From Batkoa obscura (Eukaryota > Entomophthoromycota > Entomophthoromycetes > Entomophthorales > Batkoaceae), in NCBI GenBank assembly GCA_030770535.1, contig JASVEC010000249.1:1-25656 (forward strand): a stretch of 25,656 bases of DNA. Direction: 5' to 3'. The position numbers and the translations under genes were made by a program. Below are positions 1 through 11,148 of this stretch, in pieces. The notes below the pieces were generated by a model. That model was given only the letters and a program-made list of their open reading frames with translations, ran no database searches and had not been told where the DNA came from. Position 1 is the first letter of the stretch. Each line of letters opens with the position of its first letter.

Positions 1-64
1 TCTGACTATGAAGTAATTAAATTCTAAACAGAATACTAATATTTAAGCAGTTTTAATAAAAAAA

Positions 65-174
65 TATGGGAATATATATTTTGTTTGTTTAAGAATCTTA
101 CTAACAATCTTTCCACTCAAATAATGCTTGAAAGATGAAAAAAGTAATGAGGCCAAAAAAAACATCCGAATATA
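65..174 (+). mobile_element. Hairpin MITE, copy 1 (orientation A)
   Basis: This is one copy of the ~100-bp MITE family that recurs through the window. It has a T-rich left arm, the internal block TTTCCACTCAAATA, an AT-rich centre, and a right arm ending in CCAAAAAAAACATCC. The outer inverted repeats, normally TGGGGATGT/ACATCCCCA, are eroded here, so this looks like an older copy. No protein is encoded: the 71-codon minus-strand frame across copies 1 and 2 is just the translated repeat. Confidence 0.75.
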
Positions 175-206
175 ATATTTTGTTAGGCTATTTTTTGTTA
201 TAAATA

Positions 207-776
207 TATGGGGATGTGTTTTTTGTTTAGCAACTTTACTAGCAATCTTTCCACTCAAATAGTACTTAAAAGTGTGAAATCTGGTACTCAGTGTTTGGAG
301 TCAAGAACAGCTATTACTGGGTTGACTACACTATAAGTCGAAAGGTCTTACTTTATGTGACTAAGATAGACTTGAATTATGAGGAATAGCACGTAATAGG
401 TTACAAGCTATATAAGACAAATATAATAGAGAATACTAATGTAAAATCTACGTAAAATACTATTAAGAAAACTTAGTAACTTTATTAAATGTTTGAGATA
501 TCAGGGAATAATTCAGTTAAAAAGCCTCGAACTACTATACTCTATAAACTCTTTTATACTCTGAAAAGTATAAATATCAAAATGAGAAGATAATGTTGTT
601 TGGAATGGAGCTAGAAATTCTCATAGCAAATCAAACTAAGAACGTGGGATTGATTTTCTCTGAACTCAAGAACACAACAGCTTAGGCGATTGTTATGCTA
701 TAATTAACTATGGGACTGACAAAGCGATATTTCACAAAAGACTGAAAAAGTAATGGGCCTAAAAAAAACGTACCTA
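207..776 (+). mobile_element. Hairpin MITE, copy 2, split by a solo LTR
   Basis: The left part (207-272) has an intact TATGGGGATGT end and the CCACTCAAATAG block. The right part (737-776) carries the GAAAAAGTAATG and poly-A arm of the same family, with a worn right end. The 464 bp between them are a solo LTR. Removing that insert and one 4-bp duplication restores the order of blocks seen in unbroken copies, so the MITE was here first. Confidence 0.75.
273..736 (+). mobile_element. Solo LTR, copy 1 (LTR-retrotransposon fossil)
   Basis: This 464-bp element starts TGTGAAAT and ends ATTTCACA, so it has TG..CA ends inside an 8-bp inverted repeat. The 4-bp direct repeat AAAG flanks it on both sides (269-272 and 737-740). 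A TATA-like GCTATATAAG lies near 410. A near-identical 463-bp copy sits at 16509-16971. There is no internal gag/pol sequence beside it, so it reads as a solo LTR left by LTR-LTR recombination. The superfamily (Ty1/copia or Ty3/gypsy) cannot be told from an LTR alone. A non-autonomous DNA transposon with these ends is the main alternative. The intact duplication suggests a fairly young insertion. Confidence 0.7.
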
Positions 777-1114
777 GTAGTTTGAATATTGATCTTAATT
801 TTTTTGCTGAGGATCATGAAAAAAGTATAGTTGATGGACATTTTGGAAACCTTTCAAAACGGAAAAGTAGTTTTGAAGCGTTAGGTAAAATAGAAGATAT
901 CAATCAATTAATCTCAAGATTTGAGGCTTTTATTTGCGAGCATAACAAAATTAATAACTCGACTGTTAATAATGGGAAAACAGATATAATTTTTAAAAAG
1001 TATAAAAGAAACAAAAATACAAAAAGAATAATAGAGATGCAGGGCATTAAGAAGCATTTACACATTATTAAGCATAACAATAAACTACATTGTTATCCAG
1101 TATCCGATACATAA
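777..1114 (+). pseudogene. Relic of a protein-coding sequence, probably mobile-element derived
   Basis: A frame of about 110 codons stays open without a clear ATG start. The peptide has a conserved-looking stretch DHEKSIVDGHFGNLS near its beginning and a basic, Lys/Asn-rich remainder. The coding-like sequence begins exactly where MITE copy 2 ends, which suggests the MITE went into an older element and that the upstream part is lost or displaced. The DH.KS..DGHFG string reminds me of mobile-element proteins, but I cannot name the family and treat it as a broken fossil. It could be chance, although composition and the motif argue against pure noise. Confidence 0.35.
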
Positions 1115-1988
1115 AAAAAAAGCGATATAGTTATTACAATTAAAGTTATAGAGTCTATAGAAAATAGAGAAATTAAAAGATCAATCCCAGCTTACCCTAC
1201 GAAAATAACAGAGAATTTGAAATTTTCGATATTTACCAAGTACTTTGTTAAATGATACAAATAGATTGTTGAATGTTAAAATTACTTAAGCTATTAATAG
1301 CTAAGTTAATAAATAGTCAAAAAACAAGTAATTGTAACAATATGTAAAAACTATTATTATATTACTTGTACTATATAGGGATGGTTAATTATAGTTTCGG
1401 GGCTAATTACTCCCTCCCATACAGCTATTTATTAACTTGGCAATATATTATGTAATTATAACATCAAAATAGTTTATTTATTTGATAACAAATCTGAAAT
1501 GTTGGTTATAAAGCAGTCGATAATAAATATTTCTCAATAAAGTTTTATAAGAATATATATTTAAGATCTAGTAGAAATTCAACTAACTTACAGTATAAAC
1601 TATAATAGAATGATTTAGAACTGTGTTTGGGTACTCTTGTTTTAATAAAAAATTTGGACAAAACAATGAAACTAATTCAGACAGCCCCATATGTATTTAA
1701 ATAATTAATTGTTATTATTTTATATATTAATATATATAAACTTAATAATTATTGAAATTGTTTTTTTATCACTTTTTTAGTTTTTGTAAAACGATATAAT
1801 TACTCTGTTTAGCTTTCTAGTTTATCTCTCTGTTGTATTCTTCAATTAGTATCATTACCAAAATTCAGGAGAAAGCAACTTATATTTTGGGATAAACGTT
1901 AAATAAATTTAAGCCAATTAAACTGTATCTCTCGAAATAAATAATCTGAATAAAAATTAAAATTGTTTTTTTGATATAGAATTGAAAA
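1115..1988. other. Intergenic, upstream of MAK21
   Basis: This AT-rich stretch has no convincing gene. The first ~130 bases may still belong to the relic to its left. A GC-richer patch around 1415-1432 is isolated. The ~200 bases before the MAK21 start are T-rich and then A-rich, as in a fungal promoter, but no specific factor site can be named. Confidence 0.5.
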
Positions 1989-4900
1989 ATGGTGAAAGGA
2001 AATAAAACTAACTTCAAGAAGGATGGTAATAATAAAAAGTCAACTGGCAATGTAGCTAGCCATAAAAAGTACGGGACAATACCAAAGGGATCATTATCCA
2101 AGACAAGTGAAAACAGTACCCACATTAAATTTTCCAATGATAATGAATCAAAGGTCAAAAAGGAAGCCAAAGATAAAGGAAAGACTGTGAATGAGAATTC
2201 TAAAATTGAGACTAAAAACAACAAAAACAAGAACAAGAAAATCGAGGAAGATAAAAAGAAGAATCTATTTAGCAATGTAAAGCCAAAAAATATTTCTGAA
2301 AAGGATACCAAGGCTAAGAGCAGGAAACCTAAAGAGTCTGAAGAAGAAGCTATACTTTTACAAGAAATAACTTCTTTGGGAGGAACTAAGGAAGATTTTG
2401 AATGGTTGAATGATGTTGATACAGAAGATGAAGAGATAGAAGAAAAATCCCGTAAAGAAGAAAAGGCTGATGTAGTATATTTTATTATCATTTATGAGCT
2501 TAAATCTAACTTATTTAGGATTTAAAATTGAAAGATCAGCTCTCTAAATTCATAAAAGGCTTAGGAATCTCGAAAATTAGAATAGAAGACGAGGACGAGG
2601 AGGATGAAAACGGGCTATCTAAAATTGATATTGAAAGTAAATGGGAAGATATTATTGAAGGCGATGAAAGTGAAGACGAAGAGTTGAAGGAAGCTGAGAG
2701 TGAGGAAGAAGATACCGAAGAAGTTGAGGATGTAGAAGAAGAGAAAGAAGAACCGAAAGATCTAAACATAGAGCTCGGCGAAGCTGAAATAAATGAATAT
2801 GACGAGTTTAATACTGAAACACGATTGGAAAACCAAGAGCAAGAGCGTACCTTTGCTACTAAGAAATTAAAGATGGATCAAAGATTGAAGAAGCCTCTAA
2901 AGAAAAAGGTAGCTCTTTTATGCTTTATGTCAATAATACTAATCAAGATAGGTATTCGATGAAACGTCATTATGGTATGAAATACCTTTAGAAGATTTAA
3001 AGGAAGGATCGAATTTTGATAGAGATTTTGCTAATGAGCTTTTAGAGACAGCCAAAGATTTAATTCAGCAAGAGAACGAGTTGAGTGAAAATGGGAATAA
3101 AAGTCAATCTGATCAACAATTCATGGCAGATATAATGCAATCTGGTACATTATCTGATAAGATCTCTGCCCTTACTTTACAAATTCAAGAATCTCCTTTA
3201 CATCACTTGAAAGAATTTTCAAAACTGCTAATGATGATGCGTCGTAATAATCGTAGAGAATCAATGTTATGTTTGAACAGTTTAAAAGATTTATGCTTAT
3301 CATGTTTATTGCCTTCAGATAGAAAATTAAAATACTTTTTTGATCAGCCTTTATCTTCTCCAAATGTAACCCAAAAGCATTTAATCATCTGGTATTTTGA
3401 AGACTACTTAAAGAAAGCATATTTTGATTTCTTGTTGATTTCTGAGGTAAGTTTAGTTAATGATTTATTGCGTATTATTAATCACTTTTATAGCAAAGAG
3501 GTCATGACCCACTTTTACACTCTAAGCAATCGATGCTCAATTACTTTTATGAGTTGTTATCGCAGAAACCAGAGCAAGAGAGTAATCTCTTAACTCTTAT
3601 TGTCAACAAATTGGTAACTATTTCTCAACATTTTTAACTTTAATCTAAATAAAATCTAGGGTGATAAAGAAAACAAAATTGCTTCTAAAGCTTCATATTT
3701 GCTTCTCCAAGTTTTAGAGAACCATCCAGGAATGAAACAAATTGTTGCAACAGAAATCGAGAATATATTATTCAGATCTAATATATCATTACGAGCTCAA
3801 TACTACTCTGTTATCACATTGAACCAGTTTTCATTATCTAGAGATGATGCTGAATTATCCAACTCTCTTATGGAAACATACTTTACATTGTTTAAAAAGA
3901 TACTAGCAATTAAAGAAGAAAGACCTAACAAGAAGAAAACTAAAAAGGATCGCAAAAAAGATAAAAATAGTAACAACAAGGGCAAATTACAAATAAAAGA
4001 GTCTACAGCATCATCAGAAGATTCTGAAAAAATAGGACTCATTGCTGGTATTCTTACTGGTGTAAATCGCGCTTTTCCTTTTTCTAAAATCGATCCTGTC
4101 TCTTTAAAAGAACATATTAATACTATTTTTTATATTGCTAAATCCTTTAACTTTAATGCTGCAATTCAAGCCTTGAACTTTTTGAATCAAATATCCACTC
4201 AACAGCCAATTTATAGAGATAGATATATGAAAGCACTCTATGAAACTTTATTTGACCATCGTTTGATCTACTCCTCTAAGCAAGCGATGTACCTCAATCT
4301 TTTATACAAGTCTCTTAAACAAGATACATCCATAGCCAGAGTGATGAGTTTTGTAAAACGCATGTTTCAAGTTAGTATGTGGCATCAACCACCTTTTGTT
4401 AATGGACTTATTTATCTTACTTATAAATTATCTTCTATTCATAAGGTAATTAATGCTTCTATAGAGCAGGCTGAGGATACATTTGAACATAACCAAAGCT
4501 CAGAACCAAAAGAAGATACTAAAGATATCAAAGATGAAGTGAGAGATTTAGGTGAATCAAATGAGGAGACCAAAGGCAAAGTAGAAGCTACAGTACCTGA
4601 AGTCAAAGAAGGAAATAAAACTATTAATAGTGCTTTGTATCAAGGAAGATACGATGATCCTAAAAAATCATATGCTGAATATACTTGTTTATGGGAACTT
4701 GGGTTATTAATGAATCATTTCCACCCTTCAGTAAATCACCATATTAACCAATTATTAAAACTTGAAGAGATAAAAGAACAGCCATTATTACACCTCCATA
4801 CACTTCAGCACTTTTTAGATATTTTTGCTTACCGAAACCCAAAAAAAGTATCTGAAGAAAATAGTTATAATTCATTCATGAAAGGAAGCGCATTCAAAGC

Positions 4901-5702
4901 AGTAAATGGAGTCATATGGGATAAGCAAAGTGGTATTTCTAGTGCTGAAGTAGTTAATTCAGAAGAATTTTGGAAAAAATCGGATTCAGAAGTACAAGCT
5001 GAGCATCAGTTTTTCCATAAATATTTTAAACTTACAAAATCTAATAATGCCGAGAAAAAGAAAGCAAAGGATAAAGAAATGAGTGATTCAGAAGATGAAG
5101 ATGAAATTTGGAAAGCAATGAAAGGAAGTACCAATATAGATGAGATGGAAGACGATGCTGATATGGATGAGGATGTAGATCTTGGAGATATGGACTTTTC
5201 TGAAGATGGTATGGATGATGAAGATGAAGATGAAGATGAAGATATTCAAGATTTCATCGAAAATGGCGAAGCTTTAAATTCTCATGATGATGATGATGAT
5301 AATGATAATGAATTAGCTAACACGAAAGATGCTATAAGTTTCGATGATATTTTACTAAACGGTGATGATGACAGTGATGATAATGTCAGTGATCCACAGG
5401 ATAGTGGTGAGGATAGTGAAAGTGGCGATATAGATTTTGATATGGGAGAATCAAGCGAAGAAGAATTAGGAGAAGGTAATTATAATCAGTTTTGTTACTT
5501 TTATTTTTAACTTTTATTTTTAGAAACTCTAACTAATAAAAAGAAGTCTAAAGAAACTAACAAACGTAAACTGAATGAACCAACTAAAGTTGGTCCAAAT
5601 AATGAAAGAAATGTCAAGAAAAGAGAACAAAGAAAGAAATTAAAATCTCTACCAATGTTTGCTTCAGCTGAAGATTATGATCATCTTTTAGAAGAAGAAT
5701 AA
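1989..5702 (+). CDS. MAK21: Noc1/Mak21-type ribosome assembly factor (CBF/Mak21 family), six exons
   Basis: Nucleolar factor; in yeast Noc1/Mak21 pairs with Noc2 on early pre-60S particles. Exons: 1989-2474, 2519-2908, 2952-3446, 3494-3613, 3660-5475, 5524-5702, giving about 1161 residues (yeast protein about 1025). Splicing is in frame throughout. The first donor could be 2472 or 2475; both keep frame, and GTATAT at 2475 fits better. The N-terminus is Lys-rich, followed by an acidic segment. The family motif SLWYEIPLEDL opens exon 3. The CBF/Mak21 core includes YRDRYMKALYETLFDHRL (about residues 680-700) and SSKQAMYLNLLYKSL just after. A long Asp/Glu tract (about 965-1105) precedes a basic tail and the diagnostic C-terminal FASAEDYDHLL. 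All introns are 43-48 nt. Function is inferred from family. Confidence 0.95.
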
Positions 5703-6001
5703 GCCTGATGTAATTTTCTCATTCCGTTTTTGTTTATTAAGATTTTTAATGATTATTTTAAAAGCAGTTAAGCGCTTTTAACTTATGTGAAGATTAAATA
5801 AAAAAATATAGATATAAATATGAAACTACTTTTTAATATAATTTATTATATAGTATAAATAAACAGATTGTTTATTTAAAAAGCAGAACAAATGAAGTAT
5901 TATAACAGTTTAAGATTGTAAAGAAATATACTTAAATATCTAAAATAAACACCAATATTACATCAAGCAATAAGTTATATATGTATATTTCTTAAATGAA
6001 A
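5703..6001. other. Convergent 3' intergenic region (MAK21 / bHLH-1)
   Basis: The two genes converge on about 300 bases of AT-rich DNA that must hold both 3' ends. A small dyad (AGTTAA at 5766-5771 against TTAACT at 5778-5783) and an AATAAA-like ATTAAATAAA near 5792-5801 are the only 3'-end-like signals. No gene is seen. Confidence 0.4.
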
Positions 6002-6610
6002 TTAATAGAAACACATGTTTTTGTTAATCTCGTCGATATTATTGTCTTTCATTGCAAACATATTAGCTTGCTTTAGGTTCCAATTTTCAATTCTTAATCT
6101 TTCAAGCTCACTTAACATTAACAATTGATTTCCTTTAAGGCCGTTAAGGTAATGGACGGCTTTCTTCAAAATCAATGCTTTGGATGGGGTTTTACCATTC
6201 CTATTCAAGTTGGGTAATAAACTATTTAAAGTTTGAAACCCATCTCTTATTTGAGCTCTTCTTTTCTGTTCACTTTGGATATGAAAACGTCTTTTTTGTT
6301 CAAGTAAGTCTTCTTCTTTGTCTTCCATTTTTTCACCATCTTCAGGGATACTCTCGTTACTATCAACTAAACCAGTTAACTCTTTATTAATATTTTGGTT
6401 TTCTTTGCTTTTGTAGTCTTCTAAATTGAAGTTATGGAAAGTAGTAGTATCTAAATCTGGCATTAGCATGGACTGTCCATTAACATCATATCCCATATTT
6501 AAGTTCAAGTTCATTCCCATTACTGGAAAATCAAGATTAGGGTCTACTATTTCGTTTGTGTTAAACAATAAATTGAAATTTTGAGTATTACTCTCAGTAT
6601 CAAACTTCAT
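6002..6610 (-). CDS. bHLH-leucine zipper transcription factor 1 (MLX/INO4-like class B)
   Basis: Single-exon 202-residue protein, read from 6610 to 6002. The first ~90 residues are Asn/Met/Leu-rich without a domain I can name, followed by an acidic stretch. The basic region HIQSEQKRRAQIRDGF begins at residue 110. His110, Glu114 and Arg118 form the H-x3-E-x3-R signature of class B factors that bind CACGTG-type E-boxes. Helix 2 (SKALILKKAVHYLNGLK) runs into a leucine-zipper-like coiled coil, so dimerisation is expected. The basic region nearly matches that of the factor at 19601-20227, which marks them as paralogues. It probably acts in the nucleus; target genes cannot be inferred. The nearest named relatives I can suggest are MLX- or INO4-like proteins. 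Confidence 0.85.
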   Translation of the reverse strand: MKFDTESNTQNFNLLFNTNEIVDPNLDFPVMGMNLNLNMGYDVNGQSMLMPDLDTTTFHNFNLEDYKSKENQNINKELTGLVDSNESIPEDGEKMEDKEEDLLEQKRRFHIQSEQKRRAQIRDGFQTLNSLLPNLNRNGKTPSKALILKKAVHYLNGLKGNQLLMLSELERLRIENWNLKQANMFAMKDNNIDEINKNMCFY

Positions 6611-7888
6611 CTTTTAAATTCAATATTAGTTGTCTTTTTCAAAAAGAGAATAAATTATTTTTATAAATATTATTAAGTACTATTAATGGTAATATTGAAT
6701 TCAATTAATTTAATTTAAAAGTAGGCCAATTAAAGGATATTTATACTAAATGTCCCAATACAATAAAAGTAAATTATTACTAATTCCTTCCTAAATAGGA
6801 CAACATAAAAAATCCCCCCAATATAAACACCATGTTCTAACCGACAACATTTGAAATTAACCCCCAGCTAAAAGTACACCTTTTGGATAGATTTTAATAT
6901 AATTATGGAGATGCGAAAGATAATTTTCCATTTTGAAGAATTAGTTGACTTTAGTTGGGGTAATTTTGTTGTGGTGTAACACAGCAGATGATTGGGCCTT
7001 TTAAGTGAGCTTTTTAAAATTATGCATAGTAATGAAAAAAGTTATGTTTAATTTTATAGAAAAAATTAATGATTTATTGTAAAAATACTAGTATCTATAC
7101 TAATTTTCTAATTATATTTCAAAATAATAATAACGTTGAAATGAAACTAATCAAATTTAAAATCAGGGGTTTATGTTAAAAACAACAGATGATATAATAC
7201 CTAAGTTATTTACTGTTATTGTACTGTGAAACTAAGCTAATATTACTTTTTTTAAAATTTCAAATTTTTTAGTGTTGTTGGGTCAACCTTTTAAAACTGT
7301 TTTATCTTCTTCCAAATTTTAAAATTTTTAGACTACAATGCGTCAATTAAAACTTTATCCCATTATCCATAATCACATTTATATGATATAGAACACTTAG
7401 AACTAATATCCTTACTTTAATATTACATTTAATAATAATGTTAGTTTAGGCAATTTTCGATATCATAAATAATACTTTATAATTATGGCTCAGGTGTAGT
7501 AATAGCTTTTGTTTTTATTGATGTCTATGTGTCATCTGTTTTAACATTGTAATTTATAGTATAATTACATTAATAATAAGTATTAGTATATTGGCTTGAA
7601 AATGGATGTTTGTAAAAAAAATATCTATAGTAATTTTGACAATTGTACCATTTATGTAACCACATATTATTTATAAATATAAATTAAAATAATTCTTAAA
7701 ATCTATTATATATTTAAAACAAAATGACTTGGTTAAAGTAAAAATATTAAGTGTTTAAAAGGGATCTATTTGGTTAAATGAAAGGGCCCCAAGTATAAAA
7801 TATATGGGCGAAACAGAGCAAATGTAATAGAGACTTAGCTTAAGCTAGTTAATGACTAGTATAAATACTGTATCAAAATCAATTCCGA
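6611..7888. other. Intergenic, upstream of bHLH-1 and downstream of NOP58
   Basis: About 1.28 kb, very AT-rich, with no supportable gene on either strand. It must carry the bHLH-1 promoter (next to 6611) and the NOP58 3' end (next to 7888). Isolated GC-richer words stand out: CCCCCC at about 6813, GGGGTAAT at 6957 and AGGGG at 7165. The last two resemble words upstream of the second bHLH gene. Confidence 0.5.
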
Positions 7889-9554
7889 TTAATCTTTTGA
7901 CTTCTTTTTCTTTTTCTTGCTATCTTTCTCTTTTGTTTCACCATTTTCTTCTACTTTGACCTTCTTTTCTTTCTTTTCTTTCTTTTCCTTTTTCTCTTTC
8001 TTTTCTTTCTTTTCCTTCTTCTCCTCTTTCTTCTCTTCAACTTTATTGTCTGAAGACTCTTCTTCATTTTCTACTTCATCGAATACACGTTTCTTTTCAG
8101 CTTTTCCTATAGTAGAATCAACTGCGGTGTTATAAGACGTAGTTCTAATGAATTAAATATTAATATCGATACTATTATAAATAAGTAAAAACTCACGGTC
8201 TAGCTTCGAATTTCTTTGGACCTTTATGTAAAGGAGCTCCAGCAGGACGAGGTTTACCTTCTAATACACGAATTCTATCTTCTAAAGCGTCACGCTGAGA
8301 AACACCTAAAGCACCATTATCACCTTCTCCTAAGGCATCAACACGGATCGAAATAGCAGCTTTATTGGCTAACATACGGGAAGCTTTACCCTTTATCTTT
8401 GGTGTAGCTTGTCCAACCAATGATGCATGGTATAACAAACCGTATTTAGGAGTATCGTGCTTGGTTTTAAGAGCACGGAAAAGAGCTTTTTCGGCACCAA
8501 GGATTTGGATAGTTGAAGCTGGGTATTTGGCGAGGGTCATTAAGGAACCAGCATGAGCAATTAAACGTGCACCAACAAGCTCACCAAGTAAAGCAGTTAG
8601 ATTTGGAGCAATTGTGCCCATGCGTTGTTTGAGGTATTCGTATAACTCAGAACGATAGGCAGTGAGGGAAATAATTTGGTCACATAAATATTCTATATTA
8701 TCTATATCTTCCTTTGAAATTTCAGTGCCCATTGATATTTCAGCAGCTTCTTTTAATTCAGCTTCGAGTTCTTCTGGCAATACAGACGATAGATCAGTGG
8801 TAGAGAAGTTAGTACGGAAGCCAACAGTCTTAACAACTTTAGCGAAAGCCAAGTTATCTACAATAATCTTAGCCATTTCTGGGAAATGCCATCCGTACCA
8901 TTCTTTACAACGCATAGCATATGTGTTAAGATCTTTATCTAAATCATCAAGAAGAGCTATGGCTTGTACAATCATGGTATCAACCTTATCAGGACTGAAC
9001 TTAAGCTTATAACGGGAAAGAGAGTGAGAAAGACCAAGTTGCATGGAAGAAAGATCAGAGGAAGATAATCCAGTTAATAAACTTTCCATTTGACTACGAA
9101 TACCTCTGTAAAGTTCGTTGACACTGGAGTCTGAAATTACATTATATCCTAAGGTTTTAGCAATAGCACCACCTATATATTTTATTAAAAAATAGTTGAG
9201 AAAAAATGATAAAAAATACCTAATTTTGGATCTACAACTGCCAAAGAGTCTTTTTTGCTCTTAATTTCAGCTTCGAGGAACTTTTTCAAAGAATCAGATA
9301 CTTTTCCTTCTACAAGAGCTGTAACGCCAGCAAGAGCTTCAACAGTGTTTTCGAATTTTGAGAAACCTTGAAGTTTGACCCTAGAATATATTATATGAGC
9401 TAGATTTTAAAATGATGGAATAAAATTACATTTTTGAGGCCTTTTCTGGAGTAGAAAATGACTCGAAAAGATCTTTAGAACCATCAGTTACTTTTGATTC
9501 ATCTTTAACTTTAAAGATAGCATATCCGGCAGCGGTTTCAAAAAGTGCTAACAT
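7889..9554 (-). CDS. NOP58: Nop58, core protein of box C/D snoRNPs, four exons
   Basis: Core box C/D snoRNP protein, needed for rRNA 2'-O-methylation and pre-rRNA processing in the nucleolus. Reading down the minus strand, exons are 9554-9430, 9380-9220, 9172-8197 and 8144-7889, giving 505 residues (yeast Nop58 is 511). The introns are 49, 47 and 52 nt and every junction keeps frame. The start [16 protein letters not shown] is typical of the N-terminal domain. The snoRNA-binding Nop domain follows, with [34 protein letters not shown] and [20 protein letters not shown]. The last exon encodes the usual Lys/Glu repeat tail (KKEKKEKK... ending KKKKKKSKD), visible on the plus strand as a CTTTCTTTT-type repeat at about 7960-8035. 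No anomaly is seen. Confidence 0.97.
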
Positions 9555-10100
9555 TTTTATAATACCCTATTAGTTTGAACTTTAGTATAAGGTATTAGGC
9601 AACAAGATATGGTATGATTGTTATGATTATAATAAATAAGTTCTTAGTATTATTTAGTTGATTTTATTACCTTTGATTATAAAAGTAAACCAAATTATTA
9701 TTGTTTTTTTGGTCTATTACTTTCGAGAAGAAGGATTATAACTTCCTATGGGATTTAACTAATTCCAATCACTAAAATTTTAATTTTTGTCAATTCTTAA
9801 AGTAATTTATATTTGTTTTGACAAAATATATTAGTGATATTGTTGTTTATTATTATATATGAAATTTTCGTTTTGACTAAAGAAAAACATATAAATATAA
9901 GGATATTTAAAAAATGTTTAAATGTACTCAAAGATAAAACTTAGTTCATTAGGCAAACCCTAATGTAAAATTTTAAAAGACTATTTTTATATGCAAAAAA
10001 AAAATGTAATCTATTTTTTAGTTTTGTTATATTGATTTGGTTAAATGTAATAACAACAGAAGCAACACAAATAAATCTATAAAAGATTTCTAGAGGGATT
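9555..10100. other. Intergenic, upstream of NOP58
   Basis: AT-rich, no gene seen. The NOP58 promoter lies next to 9555. A telobox-like AAACCCTAA occurs at 9955-9963, about 400 bp from the start codon, probably too far to count on. Confidence 0.4.
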
Positions 10101-10134
10101 TATAAAATTCTTAAACAAAAAAGCACACCTCTAA
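10101..10134 (-). mobile_element. Truncated MITE fragment (orientation B right arm)
   Basis: About 34 bp matching the right arm of orientation B copies: AAAATTCTTAAACAAAAAA followed by a degraded GCACACCTCTA end. The rest of the element is missing. Confidence 0.45.
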
Positions 10135-10261
10135 ATGTCTTTAAAATAAGTCAAAGTTAAAATAGCTGCAACTGTTTTAATATAAATATTCATTTGTTTA
10201 TTTTTTATTCATTTTTTAATAACAATAATATAATTTATATTTTACTAAATAATTTTTTTTA

Positions 10262-10366
10262 TATGAGGATGTGTTTTTTTGTTTAAGGATTCTATTAGCA
10301 ACTTTTCCACTTAAATAGCGCTTTAAAAATGAAAAAAGTGGTGAAACCAAAAAGAACGTCCCCATA
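10262..10366 (+). mobile_element. Hairpin MITE, copy 3 (orientation A)
   Basis: Complete copy bounded by TATGAGGATGT and ACGTCCCCATA. It has the TTTTCCACTTAAATAGCGCTTT centre and sits in TA at both ends, as expected for insertion at a TA target. It is the first full member of the 10.26-12.1 kb cluster. Confidence 0.85.
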
Positions 10367-10604
10367 TATCGATTGTAAGTAGTAGTGTTTATAAAAAAAT
10401 CCTAACTTTTAGCTTTTTATATAATTCCTTACTTATTACATTCTATTTTTATTTTGTACAAAATTTAATATTTAAAAACTATAAAAGTTTTTAGTTGACT
10501 ATTCTAATAAATTAAAAAAACAATTTCAATAATTAAAATAATATGTAATAATTAAATAAACATATAAACCGAGTAAGAAAACTATTTATATTATTAATAA
10601 ACTA

Positions 10605-10706
10605 TATGGGAACGTTTTTTTTGACTTTATTTTTTCCATTTCTTAAACACTACTTGAGTGGAAAAATTGTTAGTGAAATTCTTAAAAACAAAAATACATC
10701 CCCATA
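10605..10706 (-). mobile_element. Hairpin MITE, copy 4 (orientation B)
   Basis: Complete copy, reverse orientation relative to copy 3. It runs from TATGGGAACG to ACATCCCCATA, with internal TTTTTCCATTTCTTAA and ACTTGAGTGGAAAAATTG. TA flanks both ends. Confidence 0.85.
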
Positions 10707-10735
10707 TAAAGATTATTTTAAAAGATTTAACTAAG

Positions 10736-10839
10736 AATTGAGGGTATTTTTTGGTTTCATTACTTTTTCCATTTTTTAAGCGCTATTTAAGTGGAAAAGT
10801 TGCTAGTAAAATTTTTAAACAAAAAAACACATCCTCATA
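10736..10839 (-). mobile_element. Hairpin MITE, copy 5 (orientation B)
   Basis: Full-length copy with a worn left end (GAGGGTATTTTTT) and a good right end ACATCCTCATA. Its core contains CATTTTTTAAGCGCTATTTA. It lies only 29 bp after copy 4 in the same orientation. Confidence 0.8.
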
Positions 10840-10884
10840 TCTTAGTTTATATAGCTAAAATAAATTTAAATATAAAAAATAGTA

Positions 10885-10990
10885 TATGGGAGTGTTTTTT
10901 TTGATTTCATTATTTTTTTCCATTTTTTAAGCGCTATTTGAGCGGAAAATTTGTTGGTAAAATTCTTAAACACAAAAATACATCCCCATA
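10885..10990 (-). mobile_element. Hairpin MITE, copy 6 (orientation B)
   Basis: Complete copy from TATGGGAGTG to ACATCCCCATA, with core AAGCGCTATTTGAGCGGAAAA. It is the third same-orientation copy in a row (copies 4-6), separated by unrelated AT-rich DNA, so this is clustering and not a tandem array. Confidence 0.85.
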
Positions 10991-11148
10991 TAATAAGCTA
11001 TAAACTATATAAAATAAATAAAATAAAAAATATAGCTATATAATTTATGCAAAATATTTATAAAAAAAACTTAATAACTTTATTAAAAAATGATATCAGA
11101 GAATAATCTAAAAATAAAGCCTCCATATCTGGAATATTATATACAAAA

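Noticed and set aside
43-258. Minus-strand 71-codon ORF with an LSGKIVSKILKQ-type repeat
   Set aside because: It is the translated MITE sequence of copies 1 and 2. The same peptide appears from copies 14-15 (17671-17877), so it reflects the DNA repeat and not a gene.
1880-2769. Long Ser/Phe-rich minus-strand frames under MAK21
   Set aside because: They are antisense shadows of the Lys/Glu/Asp-rich exons 1 and 2, which use AAG/GAA-type codons.
5766-5783. AGTTAA-GCGCTT-TTAACT dyad downstream of MAK21
   Set aside because: Short and AT-rich; such dyads are expected by chance here, and hairpin terminators are not how fungal mRNA genes end.
7917-8135. Plus-strand [14 protein letters not shown] ORF
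   Set aside because: It is the antisense of the Lys/Glu repeat tail of NOP58.
9955-9963. Telobox-like AAACCCTAA upstream of NOP58
   Set aside because: A single copy about 400 bp from the start codon, with no counterpart noticed upstream of MAK21 or UTP15, is weak evidence for a shared ribosome-biogenesis element.
10605-10990. Possible CRISPR-like or tandem array of ~100-bp repeats
   Set aside because: Repeat units carry their own terminal inverted repeats, sit in TA sites, vary in orientation elsewhere in the cluster and have unequal unrelated spacers, so they are dispersed MITEs.
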